Shown here piece after piece: positions 1 to 9,811 of a stretch of DNA of 64,000 bases. The stretch is from Diphasiastrum complanatum (taxonomy: Eukaryota; Streptophyta; Lycopodiopsida; Lycopodiales; Lycopodiaceae), in NCBI GenBank assembly GCA_029204225.1, contig CM055097.1, positions 8,327,411 to 8,391,410 of the forward strand, read 5' to 3'. Positions within the stretch are counted from its first letter, which is position 1, and every line of letters begins with the position of its first letter. Position numbers and translations under genes: made by a program. Under the pieces are notes generated by a model. The model was not told where the DNA came from. It did no database searches and saw nothing but the letters and a program-made list of their open reading frames with translations.

Positions 1-762
1 CTAATGGAAGTTGCTAGATGCATGATGGCTTTCTCAAAAGCTCCAAGAGTGTTGTGGGCTGAAGCAGTAGCTAGAGCTGCTTACATTCAGAACAAGACAA
101 GAAAGTCTGGTGTTCCTCACACGACACTACACGAATTATGGTGGGGTAGAGAACCCAATCTGACTCACATCCATATCTTTCGCTGTGCAGCTTATGCACA
201 TGTTCTTGATAAGCTTCGAAAGAAGCTTGACGAGAAAGCTGAATGGGGATACCTTGTAGGATATGACAATAATTCATCATACTACAGAGTCTATATGCCA
301 GAGACAAATACAGTAAAGACAGTCAAAGATGTCAAAGTTGATGAGAGCAGAACGATGGCCAACGATGATCCTGTCAGTTATGAGATTCTTGAAAGATAGT
401 ACTATGATCTGCCAACTGTGACAGAGGGAGCAAAGGACAAACACTCAGACAAAGATGTTCGAGTCGCTTCGCATTCGAGTGATGAATCATACGAAGAAAG
501 TTTTGAGAGGCAGCCTATTGCTATAGTATTTGTAAACCAAAATGGTTCCGAACCTAGCAGAGCAGATAAAGGCAAAGGCATTGCAGTTCCAGGAGGATCT
601 CCTAGAAGGTCGACAAGACAACTAAAAGCACCATCAAGATATGTGCTAGGCAGCTCAGCTTCTACATCAGAAGAGTTCTGTGGATTCAGTGGCGAACCAC
701 AGACATTCGAGGAGGCAATTGAATGTCCAGAGAAGGACAATGCATTTTTGGGAAGTGGTTGA
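1..762 (+). mobile_element. Ty1/copia fragment: integrase C-terminus and linker to RT
   Basis: The first 130 codons carry the end of a copia integrase: the alanine/tyrosine-rich segment before the LHELWWGREPN motif, then HIFRCAAYAHV, KLDEKAEWGYLVGYD and YRVY, all standard for copia integrase C-termini. A TAG at 397-399 interrupts the frame, which then continues in the same phase through an acidic linker with SPRRSTRQLKAPSRY and PQTFEEAIECPE, the usual text just before a copia reverse transcriptase. The coding sequence stops abruptly near 752, where unrelated repeat DNA begins. The same breakpoint sequence (GGTTGGGAACGTTCC-like) recurs near 14815. The left end runs out of the window. It is a dead fragment. 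Confidence 0.85.
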
Positions 763-1395
763 GAACGTTCCTCGTTGACAATAGATGATTGTCGGGTTTT
801 TTTTTCTCTCTTCAGGATTTTGTGAAAAAGCCAACAATGTTCTTAAAAAGCCGACAATGTTCTTAAAAAGCCGACAATGCTCTTAAGAAGCCGACAGTGC
901 CCTTAAAAAGACAAAGGTGTCTTTCAAATAGTTTAACTTCTTCAAAATAGTTGAAAGGAAAAAGCCAAGAAAAAAGCCGACACTGTTGAAAAAAAGCTGA
1001 CACTGTCGCAAAAAGCTGACACTGTTGAAAATAGTTGAACTTTTGAAGTATGCTCATGTGTTATATTTGAAAAAAAGCCGACACTGTTGCATTTTGAAAA
1101 AACCTGACACTGTCGCATTTCGAAAAAAACCAACACTGTTAAAAACATAGCTCATTTTTGCAGACTGTTGCGACACTCAGTGTATTTTTGTAGACTGTTG
1201 CGACAGTTAGTGTATTTTTGCAGTGTGTTGAAAATAGTTGAACTGTTGAACTATGCTCAAGTGTCGCATTTCAAAAAAAGCTGACACTGTTGCATTTTGA
1301 AAAAAGCCGACACTGTTGCATTTAAAGAAAAGCCGACACTGTTAAAAACATAGTTCATTTCTGCAGACTATTGCGACACTTAGTGTATTTCTGCA
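763..1395. repeat. Degenerate minisatellite, GCCGACACTGTTG-type units (copy A)
   Basis: An array of roughly 17-40 bp units built on AAAAAGCCGACACTGTTG and its variants, ending in longer units of the type TTTTTGCAGACTGTTGCGACACTCAGTG. It begins with a T-rich leader (TCGTTGACAATAGATGATTGTCGG). The same leader, units and end sequence recur at 14811-15240 in the same orientation, so this is a dispersed repeat family rather than a local slippage product. No open frame in it resembles a protein. Confidence 0.8.
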
Positions 1396-1735
1396 GAGTT
1401 GTTCTAAATGCTAATTTGTGGAAGTCCTTGAAGATGGCCAAGTCTTCAATGATCTTCAAATAATTGAACTTAACATTTGAACTTGAAATATGATAGGATT
1501 GGTTACCCTTTGCTGGAGATCAACCGGAAGCCCATTGTAGACATTCTTCAAATAATTTGGCTGTCTAAGTTATGATTCCTTCATGTATCAGATGAGCAGA
1601 CGTAGAACCAAAGTTGGTTTCACCTGACCCTAGATCAATGATCAATAAATGTGCAGGCAGAATCTTGAAGTAGAAATTAGTCATTCACCAAGGAGACAAC
1701 TGTGGACTTAATCTCCAACAGTTCCCCTTAAGGTC
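1396..1735 (-). repeat. Partial 3' LTR and polypurine tract of the next copia element
   Basis: Read on the minus strand, AAGGGGAAC at about 1724-1733 is a plausible polypurine tract. It is followed by TGTTGGAGATTAAGTCC, a typical copia LTR start, so the LTR begins near 1722 and runs leftward. No match to the far end of the 5' LTR region (from 4857) is visible, so the LTR is probably truncated by the minisatellite on its left. The left boundary is uncertain. Confidence 0.45.
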
Positions 1736-4700
1736 ACGGTTGGTGCCTTGGTATCTTCGTCGAGTTCAACATGTTGAAGAACTTCTTATGCTTGATCTTG
1801 GGAAGCGGTTTGGTGAAGATGTCTGCGACCATTTCTGTTGTGGAGCAGTATTGAAGGATCACTTGCCCTGAGAAAACTTTCTCTCAAATGAAATGATACT
1901 ATATCTCTATGTGCTTGGATTTGCCATGAAATCTGGGATTCAATGACAATGAAATACAGCTCAAGTTGTCACACAGAATGGTGGTAGCATTGAATTGAGT
2001 GTGATGTAAGTCATGAAAAGTAATAACCTGATCCATACGGCTTCTTTTAAAGCTTGACATGTTGCGATGTACTCTTCCTTGGTCGAAGAAAGTGCAACTC
2101 ATTTATGCTTCCTTGAGTTCCACGAAATCGGTCCCCCTACTAGTAGAAATAGAACCCGGAGGTAGATTTTCTGGTAGAGACTGTTCCTCCCCAGTCTAAG
2201 TCGAAGTAGCCTCGCAGGACGAGTGTGTTAAAGTATTTTCATCATAGCATAAAATGTGATCTAAAATTCCCTGAATATATCTCATCACTCTCTTTAATGC
2301 TTTCCAATGGAAGATCCCAAGATTAGACATGAATTGACTTGACGTGCTAATAGTGTATGCTAAATCTAGTCTAGTACACAACATTGCATATATCAAAGAT
2401 CCTATTAGTGAATGATAAGGGTACTTCGCTATGTCGAGTACTTCACTATCAGAATTAGCACAAGTAGGTTTAGTCAATACTATACTTGGATCTATTGGAG
2501 TATCAATTGGTTTGCAATTAGACATATGAAATTTTTGTGCAGAAGAGAAGTGTTGTTAGACAAGATAAATGCACCATCTACGTAAAGAGCTATGTGAACT
2601 GAATTGGTGCCTATATGCTTCGAATAAACATTACAGTCAGCTGAATTGTTTTCAAAATCCAATCGAATGAGATAAGAGTTCATTCTATCGAACCATGCTC
2701 TTGTGGCCTATTTTAGATGGTAGATTGCTTTGTGCATCTTGCACACTTTGTGCTCTTGGCCTTTGACTTCGAATCCTTCCAGTTGGAAGGTATACAGCTC
2801 TTCCTCGACACTACCGTTGAGAAATGTTGTCTTGACATCCATTTGGTGCATTTCGAGGTCTTCTACGGCTGCTAACACAATTAGAGTCCTAATTGATTGC
2901 ATTTTGACAACGAGACTAAAAATTTCTTGATAATCCACTCCTTGGACTTGAGTGAATCCTTTAGCCACCAACCGTGCTTTCCATTTAGCAATGGAACCAT
3001 CAAAGTTGATCTTCGTCTTGAAGATGCACTTGTTGTCGATAACTCTCTTGAGAAAGTCGACCAGTGTCCAGTCCTGATTCGTCAAAAGTGAGTTGTACTA
3101 GCTTTCCATAGCTTTGCTTCAAAACATCCTTGGAGTTAACTGCTTTGGCTAGGCTATCTAGTTCTTCTGATGAACTCCAAAATGATTGAGGTATATACCT
3201 CTCAGGAACTGTCCGAGTCCGTGAGAATCTGCGGACGTTTGGTTGACTAAGATGCGATGATGCTTCTTCTTGAGTTTCTCCAGATCTGCTCGAGTTGGCT
3301 TGGTCTGGTATGATGATAGCTACTATCGGCTGCTCAGCTTCTATAGCTGTAGCTGCAGGTTCTGTAGAAGAAACATTATCGTTGGACAATTCCATGCTAC
3401 ATAGAATAGGATAAAATGACATAGCATCATTTATTGATGGTTGTTTGAAATTATAGTATGTATGCTTCTCAAAGATTACATCCCTAGAGACAAATACTAC
3501 ATTGGTGGATGGATTATAAACTTTGTAAGTTTTATGTTCATCAGGATAGACAATGAAAATACATTTATTTGTCTTATGATCCAACTTCTTCCTAAGCTAT
3601 TTAGGGATGTGAACAAAACATATACAACCAAAGATTTTTAAATGGCTGACACTAGGCTTGTGTCCATGCCAAACTTCATAGAGTGTTTTGTTGTTGACGG
3701 CTTTGGTGCTGGATCTGTTCTGTAAGTAACAGACTATGGCAGTAGCTTTTTTGAGCGCGATATTGACTGTCCCTTTGCCTTCCATGCGTATGGTGCTTGA
3801 ATCTCCGAGGTAGATGAATTGATCTCTCCTGTAAGCTACATACTCGATAAACTATTCCTTGCAAGAGGTCATGTGTTGGATAGCGCCACTATGGTCTTCG
3901 TTGCCACTATTGTAAGCCATTAACAGGTGTGTATCTTGCTCCTTGAATTCTACCGCATTGGAGGAATCTGGCTGTTGTTGTTGTTGTTTTTTTGCCTCGT
4001 TGTAGATGCGGATATGACACTCTTTGATGTCGTGATTGGCTCTCTTGCAATATCTACAGAAAAGCTTCTTGCACGATCCACTATTCTCACCTTGAGTGTG
4101 AGGCTCTGTTGTTGCTGCTGCTACACTTGATTCTTGCCCTTGGAATAGTCTTTCTTCTTGGTGTACAAGGCCATCGATTTGTCTTTGATGGACGGGCCGC
4201 TGGTCTTTCTTCGCATTTCTTCTTGAAGAAGATGTCCGATCACCTTTTGAAGAGTGAGGTCGGGTTGTGTGGAGATCATCACCACAAAGTGCTCATACGA
4301 CTTTGGAAGAGAAGAAAGCAAGGTCATAACGACATCATCATCTTGAATAACACATCCTATAGTTGATAATTGATCCAATAAAGATTTGAAGCTGTTGATG
4401 TGAGAAGTGATGGCAGTAGAATCAGACATGCTAAGAGTAAAGAACTTCCTTCTAAGATGTAATCTAGTGGTTACATCATGAGTCTCATAGAGATTTGATA
4501 ACAAATCTAATGCATCCTTAGAGGTTTTGCATGTGGTGACATGGGATATTTGGGAGTCGGCTAGATTGAGTGTGATACATGCCAAGGCCTTCTGATTTTG
4601 ATCTTCCATGCCTTTGCTTGATCACCATCTTCTGGTTTCAGGTCAGCACCTTCTACTAAATCCCAAAGATCTCTATCTATCAACATCATCTGGAGTTTTA

Positions 4701-4796
4701 ATTTCCAGATGTAGAAATTAGATCCATTGAACTTGTAAATGACTCTAACCTCGTTGGATGATGACAAAGAGTTACCAATATGAGACATGTTAACAA
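1736..4796 (-). mobile_element. Ty1/copia retrotransposon, internal region, decayed
   Basis: Gag starts at 4788 (MSHIGNSLSSSN, then NGSNFYIWKLKLQMML) and continues in a shifted frame as a UBN2-type domain (DVVMTLLSSLPKSYEHF). It is followed by a CCHC zinc knuckle (CRYCKRANHDIKEC, about 4055) and a protease remnant (HSGAIQHMTS). The protease runs almost directly into the integrase tail (LYEVWHGHKPSVSHLKIFGC, 3597-3785), so the integrase core has been deleted. RT follows at 2708-3085 (ARLVAKGFTQVQGVDYQE, HQMDVKTTFLNG), with the catalytic YVDD read as YVDG at about 2590. Then come the RT connection and RNase H (2196-2525, and scattered frames at 1760-2100). Multiple frameshifts and stops make it non-autonomous. 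Confidence 0.9.
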
Positions 4797-4841
4797 TAAT
4801 ACAAATGGATCAAACTTAATCTCTCGGTTTATATGAGCTAT

Positions 4842-4853
4842 GCTCTGATACCA
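4842..4853 (-). other. Primer binding site of the copia element (initiator-Met tRNA type)
   Basis: On the minus strand this reads TGGTATCAGAGC, the classical plant copia primer site complementary to the 3' end of initiator methionine tRNA. It lies just upstream of the gag start at 4788. The LTR should end a few bases before it on the minus strand, at ...CATCA (about 4857). Confidence 0.9.
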
Positions 4854-4856
4854 ATC

Positions 4857-5307
4857 TGATGGGGGCAATGGAGTATGGAGAACGCGAGCGGAAAAGAGAG
4901 CAAGAATATTTGCGGAACAACTCTCCCGCTACAATGGGCTGCTAGATGCAAAAATAGTCTAATGGAATGTTTATGCTAAATATAATCATAGCTTAAGTGT
5001 TCTATTGCCCAACAAGATCTTATAAATTAGTTCATACTCACAAAAATAAAAAATGAGTACAGTCTACCAAAGAGATTAGAAATGGTTTGTGTGTGGTACT
5101 ATCAAAAACTGAATTTAGTTAGAAGTTTAGTTCTGAAATAGATTGAATTAGCAGTATGACAGCACAAGTTCCTCAGGCGTCAAAGACAACCATCGTCTGA
5201 TCAAAAACTAAAGAGTCATAGACGTACATGTTTTGATTAGAGTGAGTGAACAAGTGTGATCAAACAACAATGAAGTGCATTCAAATCACAACAAGCATTC
5301 ATCTACC
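4857..5307 (-). repeat. Probable 5' LTR remainder of the copia element
   Basis: This stretch begins at the base where the primer-site side of the 5' LTR should end and contains no coding frame. Its far end (a TGTTGG start on the minus strand) is not seen before the TIR element starts at 5308. The LTR may therefore be truncated, or interrupted by that insertion, but I could not find its continuation after 14448. Confidence 0.4.
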
Positions 5308-5341
5308 ATTAGAGGAGTTCTCAATATCAAAAAGACCCTTT
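5308..5341 (+). repeat. Left terminal inverted repeat
   Basis: 34 bp beginning ATTAGAGGAGTTCTCAATAT. It matches the reverse complement of 14415-14448 base for base. TA at 5310-5311 precedes the GAGGAG core. Confidence 0.9.
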
Positions 5342-5760
5342 GTACAAATACTTTTATTTTTTTCTTTAGTTTTGACCAAAAAAAAATGCACAGATTTGAA
5401 ATCTACGTAACGTAGCTCAAATTAACTAAAAAATAAAAATGCAATACAGAAAACTTTGAAATTTGTGTCCGGGCAGCATGGACGTATCCCATTGGTTTCT
5501 TCTTCTTGCCCGACACGTGCTAATCTGCCCGACGTCAATATCTCAAGTTAAATTTACTTTACTATGCTGGTTAGTATAATGAAATTTTTTAATTATACTA
5601 GTTACAATTATAGAAATATAGTATGTACAGTTACATAAAATATGGTATACACAGTAACTGTGACTATGTTGGCATTCACATTAGATTAAATGTGATACAA
5701 AAAAGTAAAATTAAGTAGCATATCAGAGGGATTTTTGGCGCCCAAGCTTTGAAAATAGCA
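5342..5760. other. Left subterminal region and promoter of the BAH-like gene
   Basis: AT-rich DNA with no gene. It contains CCGACACGTGC near 5512, the 13-bp motif TAACTGTGACTAT (5655-5667) that is repeated in direct orientation near the right end, and an E2F-like site just before the start codon. Confidence 0.5.
5734..5742 (+). promoter_or_regulatory. E2F-type site TTTGGCGCC
   Basis: TTTGGCGCC matches the E2F consensus (TTTSGCGC) and lies 19 bases upstream of the BAH-like start codon. In plants such sites drive S-phase genes, including replication and histone genes. A role here is inference from the match and position. Confidence 0.5.
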
Positions 5761-7050
5761 ATGGCGAGGAGACCCAGATCTACAATCGATTCTGTGATTC
5801 TTTACAATGAAAAAGATGAAGTTGATAACTGGAAGCCAACAAAATATACGAAGAACTCATGGGTATTGCTGCATCCATCATCAAAGGGCAATTTTCGACA
5901 AAAGAAAAGAGCAAAAATGACTTACAAATCTTATTGGAAAGCAAAAATTTTGGAGTTTAAGACTACCCCGGGAGGTCAATCGATATCAGAAGTCTTAGTG
6001 CAACATGTATATATGCATTCAGAAATCAAAGTACATGATATCAATCCTCATGATCATAAAAAATGTAATTGTAAGTATATCAAAATATATGCACTCTACA
6101 GCAATCATAGGTGATTTCCTTTATTGATGCTCTTCAGATTATGATTTAAATGCCTCAACATTGTTTTTTTCTTTCAGATTTATATCCATCATGCATAAGT
6201 GAATGGGAGCCCGCACAATCACTTGCAGGAATATTAGACGTGATTCACTCTAATGTTGGAAAGCTACAATACAGAGGAAGAAGTCCAAAGGAACTTGCAG
6301 ATTGTGGTATCTATTTTTATGAATCTTTATATACGCCACAAACAGATGGAGGTTTTGGCAAGCTCGAAGCAATTCCATTGTCTGGTTTTCAAAGTGATGA
6401 GTGGCCTACTCCTGACAGCATTGTTTCTGAATCCTTGAGATGCAAGCTACTCATTGATATTAAAAATGCTATGAGGATAAGCACAGGCTCGAAAATTGTT
6501 CACCTAAGTTGGTTTATCTCATTGCATACATTTGTTGATTTTTTCTCGAGTGCTAGTGTTCATAGGACACCAACTTTATTTGTTTGCAAGGATTGATCCG
6601 ATGAGACTTTGTCAGATCTCATGGATCAAGGCTGGGATAGTAAAACAAATAATGACATAGAATGCATGATTAAAAAGTCCTTAATGATCTTTCGTTATCA
6701 TATCGAAAAGCAAGTGCTCAGTCTCACATTTAGCTACCAGAGATACAAGAAAACTGAAATATTTGACTATGGTTGAGGTGGAAGAGCACTGGAAGCTTGA
6801 TTTTATCATAACAGAGCTCATGCTATTACAAACCAATCTACCAACATATTTCAGATTTATCATCAACGGAAGACTCGTAAGTACTTTATGTTTATTGCCA
6901 TTTCAAAATAGAACAAAATAATAGAAAATGTCATCGTTTACAATTGCACATTCACTAATATTTGCCATGTCATAGATGCGAAAAAGACAGGAGCTGGTAA
7001 TGTGCTGCAAAGATCTACCTACAACAATCACCATTGTGGGAAAACAATAG
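5761..7050 (+). pseudogene. BAH-domain-like protein of the transposon, disrupted
   Basis: Exon 1 (5761-6070, ATG at 5761) ends at AATT/GTAAGT. Exon 2 starts at 6178 after TTTCTTTCAG and joins in phase. The first ~130 residues fit a BAH fold: NSWVLLHPSS, then YWKAKILEFKT and VLVQHVYMHSE, then a segment resembling the BAH helix/strand ISEWEPAQSLAGILDVIHSN. BAH domains bind nucleosomes or methylated histone tails. A TGA at 6594-6596 falls where a CxxC (VCKD-C) would be expected. Coding text continues in frame to 6776, then in another frame (KYLTMVEVEEHWKLDFI) to a good donor at 6876/GTAAGT. A last small exon is 6976-7050. One nonsense mutation and one frameshift are inferred. The BAH assignment rests on pattern only; the C-terminal half is unrecognised. 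Confidence 0.55.
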
Positions 7051-7245
7051 TTTCAAATAAACTTAAGTAAAAATCTGTGTATAAACCCTTTCATTCAATA
7101 AATGAAAGCCCAAGTTGGGCATCTATACATGTATTTTGTGCTCCCAAATTCATAAACTAGAGCAGCATTTAATATATCAATGTATATTTTTCTATGAAGT
7201 CTATACATGTATTTTTGTTCTGTGCTATCTATATTTTTTCTGATC

Positions 7246-8987
7246 TTAATTTAGTACAACTACATCATCCTTTGCACCAACATCAATAACGGGAGGCTGA
7301 AGCCTTGCCCTAGCCAGTATACTCAGGATAATTTCTTGTCTAAATCTGTACACCTGGCTTGATGTGCACTCAGGAAGTGTAAACTGCAAAATAGAACATT
7401 CATGTATTAGTAATGGCCAATAACATCACCAGAATAGAAAACTAATCATGATTCCAAAATAAGAATAAACATAATTTATTACCTTAGAAATATCAACATC
7501 TTGTTGAAGGATGAACCACCCAAAAAACAGCTTGGCATTGTACAATGTGTACCACCCACAACTGAATGAATCATTTTGCTGGAGTGACTGCAAAAAATAA
7601 TTCAGCACACAAGAAATTAATTATGAAACAGAATGAATTAGACTGAAAATATTTCATTAGAATACTAATTTCAAAATGCTATTAAGAAAGACAGAGTTTA
7701 CCTCCAAGCTGACGATCTGCCAGTCCACAGAATGGGAAACGTCTATAGGAATATATTTACTTAGATATGGAATGAATATATCTACATCCTTATGCGTATT
7801 TCTCGCCGAATTCATCTTGACACAAGAACATTTAATAGTATTATTTACAGATCTCTTAATAGAGATCAGATTTAAACCCCAAGGGTCACTACAAAATAAG
7901 ACTGAAAGTACTTTAGCGGCAATTCTGAGAACTATTTAAATTGAAAATGTCAATGTTAATGCATAAAACAGGAAAAAGCACTTAATATATCTTACTTGGT
8001 ATGATAAGGAATGACTAGATACTTTGTTGCTGGTGTGAATCCACTTGTCAGACACTGTGACAATGTGTCATTATTCTCCTTGAAGGCCTGGAGCAGAAAA
8101 TTACTCAGCACCAGCAACTCGTTTGATGAATCTCTTGCAATGTCAAATTGCAAGAGAGTCAGCCCGGACTCTATCACAGGATCACTGATAGAAGCCCGTC
8201 TGTCTTTGAGATCCAGGCAATCTAGAACTCTAAAATTAATACTAAAATCAAGTCCTTATAGTCTAAAACAAAAAGGAGTACCAATTGTATCTATAGCATC
8301 CGATATGTCTTTCTCAAATTTAAGATAATCATCCGAATCTATATATGTATAGAAATTGGGAGGAGGAGGAGGAGGAGGTGGATGTGTAGTATCTACAGTG
8401 ATTATAGGAGTATCCAAAACAGAGGTAGCTATATTTACAACATTATCAACAGCAGCATTATCTACAATGGATTTTGGGATAGGCTTCACTTTCTTAGGAG
8501 CACGCTTGGGGGCTGTCTGCTTCCTAGGATGCTTTGTAAGAAGCTGAGTCCTATCTACGAGAGTTGGTCTAGGAGCAGCAGGCTGAGATACATGTAACCT
8601 ACAGTACCTATCTCTCATTCTCATCAGAAGCTGAAAATCCTTTGGCATTATGGTAACCCTCTTGATATGGATGGCAAGCAAAAAGGAATCCTCAGAAAAA
8701 AGACTAATATAATCTTTAGCAGCCTCCTGAAGGCACTGAAGAGCACTCGGTGTGAATCTAACGTGTTGTCCGAGATCATTTCTTGTTATGTTCTGGACAG
8801 CATGGTAGAATGGAGCTCTTGGGATCAACAGAGCTGTTGACCTCTGATACTTGCGTATCTTAGAGAGCCACCTGCTGCGGTTGCGCGTTCTAGGTCTAGC
8901 AGGTGGTGTGATGGCAATTGTAGGAGATGAGGATGAGCCAGGAGAGAAGAAGTCTCTCATTGTCTGCTTTCTCCTATCCATGGGCAT
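7246..8987 (-). CDS. CENH3-like histone H3 fold fused to a Ulp1/SENP-like (C48) domain, 5 exons, 467 aa
   Basis: Exons on the minus strand are 8987-8282, 8227-7996, 7924-7702, 7587-7483 and 7383-7246. All have GT-AG borders and join in phase; the first intron is only 54 nt. Residues ~40-128 are a histone H3 fold: KIRKYQRSTALLIPRAPF (alpha-N/alpha-1), SALQCLQEAAKDYISLFSED (alpha-2) and AIHIKRVTIMPKDFQLLMRM (loop 2/alpha-3). LLIPRAPF, and loop 1 one residue longer than in canonical H3, resemble plant CENH3. A basic, proline-rich linker (eight consecutive Pro at ~210-217) leads to residues 236-467, patterned like Ulp1 peptidases: YLVIPYHTK, PWGLNLISI, TIKCSCVKMNS, then QQNDSFSCGWYT. Gln and Cys397 are present, but the His and Asp positions read Pro327 and Asn351, so protease activity is doubtful. 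The short N-tail contains RRKQT. No stop or frameshift was seen. It lies in the TIR element and diverges from the gene at 9812. Confidence 0.8.
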
Positions 8988-9811
8988 GAACTATGTGATA
9001 GCGGACTTGTGCGTGAAGGTTAGGATGAGAAGGAAGGGATGATAAAGAACTTGCAGAGGACCGCTATTTAAGGATAGGATGTATAGTATATCGAACCTAT
9101 GCGAGCCGAATATCAGAGAGAACGATTAGATTTGAGGAAAGACGCACAAGTGCGATACGAGGTGACACGTAGGCAGACGTATTGGACCTGTGCGCATGGA
9201 AGGTAGTAGGAGAAATTTTGATTGTGAAGGGTGCGCACAAATGCGATATGCGGAGCTAAAAAAAAAGTGAAAAAAATTCATTGAAATTTGTGATTTTATA
9301 TCGGGGTTCGCACGTCTGAAAGAACGTCCTGTCACACGTGTGGAAGTTATACGGACAAATGTGAGAGCGACACGTGTCACCCTGTCACACCACGTGTGGA
9401 ATTTGTACGATCAAATGCGAGAGCGACACATGTTTATGAGCAATCGAATGAACACGCAACACGTGTCTAGGTGTCATTTCACACGTGTGCAGGTGCCATC
9501 TCACACGTGTCTGCGCCTGTTGTCGAATTGAAAGTAGACACGTGTCATAAGTCCGTTGACCACACGTGCAAAAATTTAGTATAAATGGCACGGAAATCGA
9601 ATAATTTTTTACCTTTTGTGTTCTCGAAATTCGCGACATATCGCTTTTGTGCGTGCTCATTACTGTCCGTTTGCTTGCAAGTATACCTACTCGCGCACAA
9701 GTGCGATATTCTGTATCTGTCTACCGTACATATCCATCTTCTGCGCCATTTTGATAGTTTGTTTTGGTTCAGTTCTCCCACGCGCACAAGTGCGATATTC
9801 ACGCTACTGCC
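8988..9811. promoter_or_regulatory. Bidirectional promoter with a cluster of eight CACGTG boxes
   Basis: This 824-bp region separates two divergent genes. Between 9337 and 9568 there are eight CACGTG hexamers, most in the extended palindrome ACACGTGT. A second motif, GCGCACAAGTGCGATAT or close variants, occurs near 9142, 9227, 9693 and 9783. A TATA box TATAAATG lies at 9580-9587 facing the plus gene. CTTAAATAG (9064-9073, minus strand) is a candidate TATA for the histone fusion gene. CACGTG is the G-box bound by bHLH and bZIP factors. Regulation by such factors is inference. Confidence 0.7.

Noticed and set aside
8356-8597. Plus-strand frames with a glycine run opposite the histone fusion gene
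   Set aside because: Antisense shadow of the polyproline linker codons of the intact minus-strand exon.
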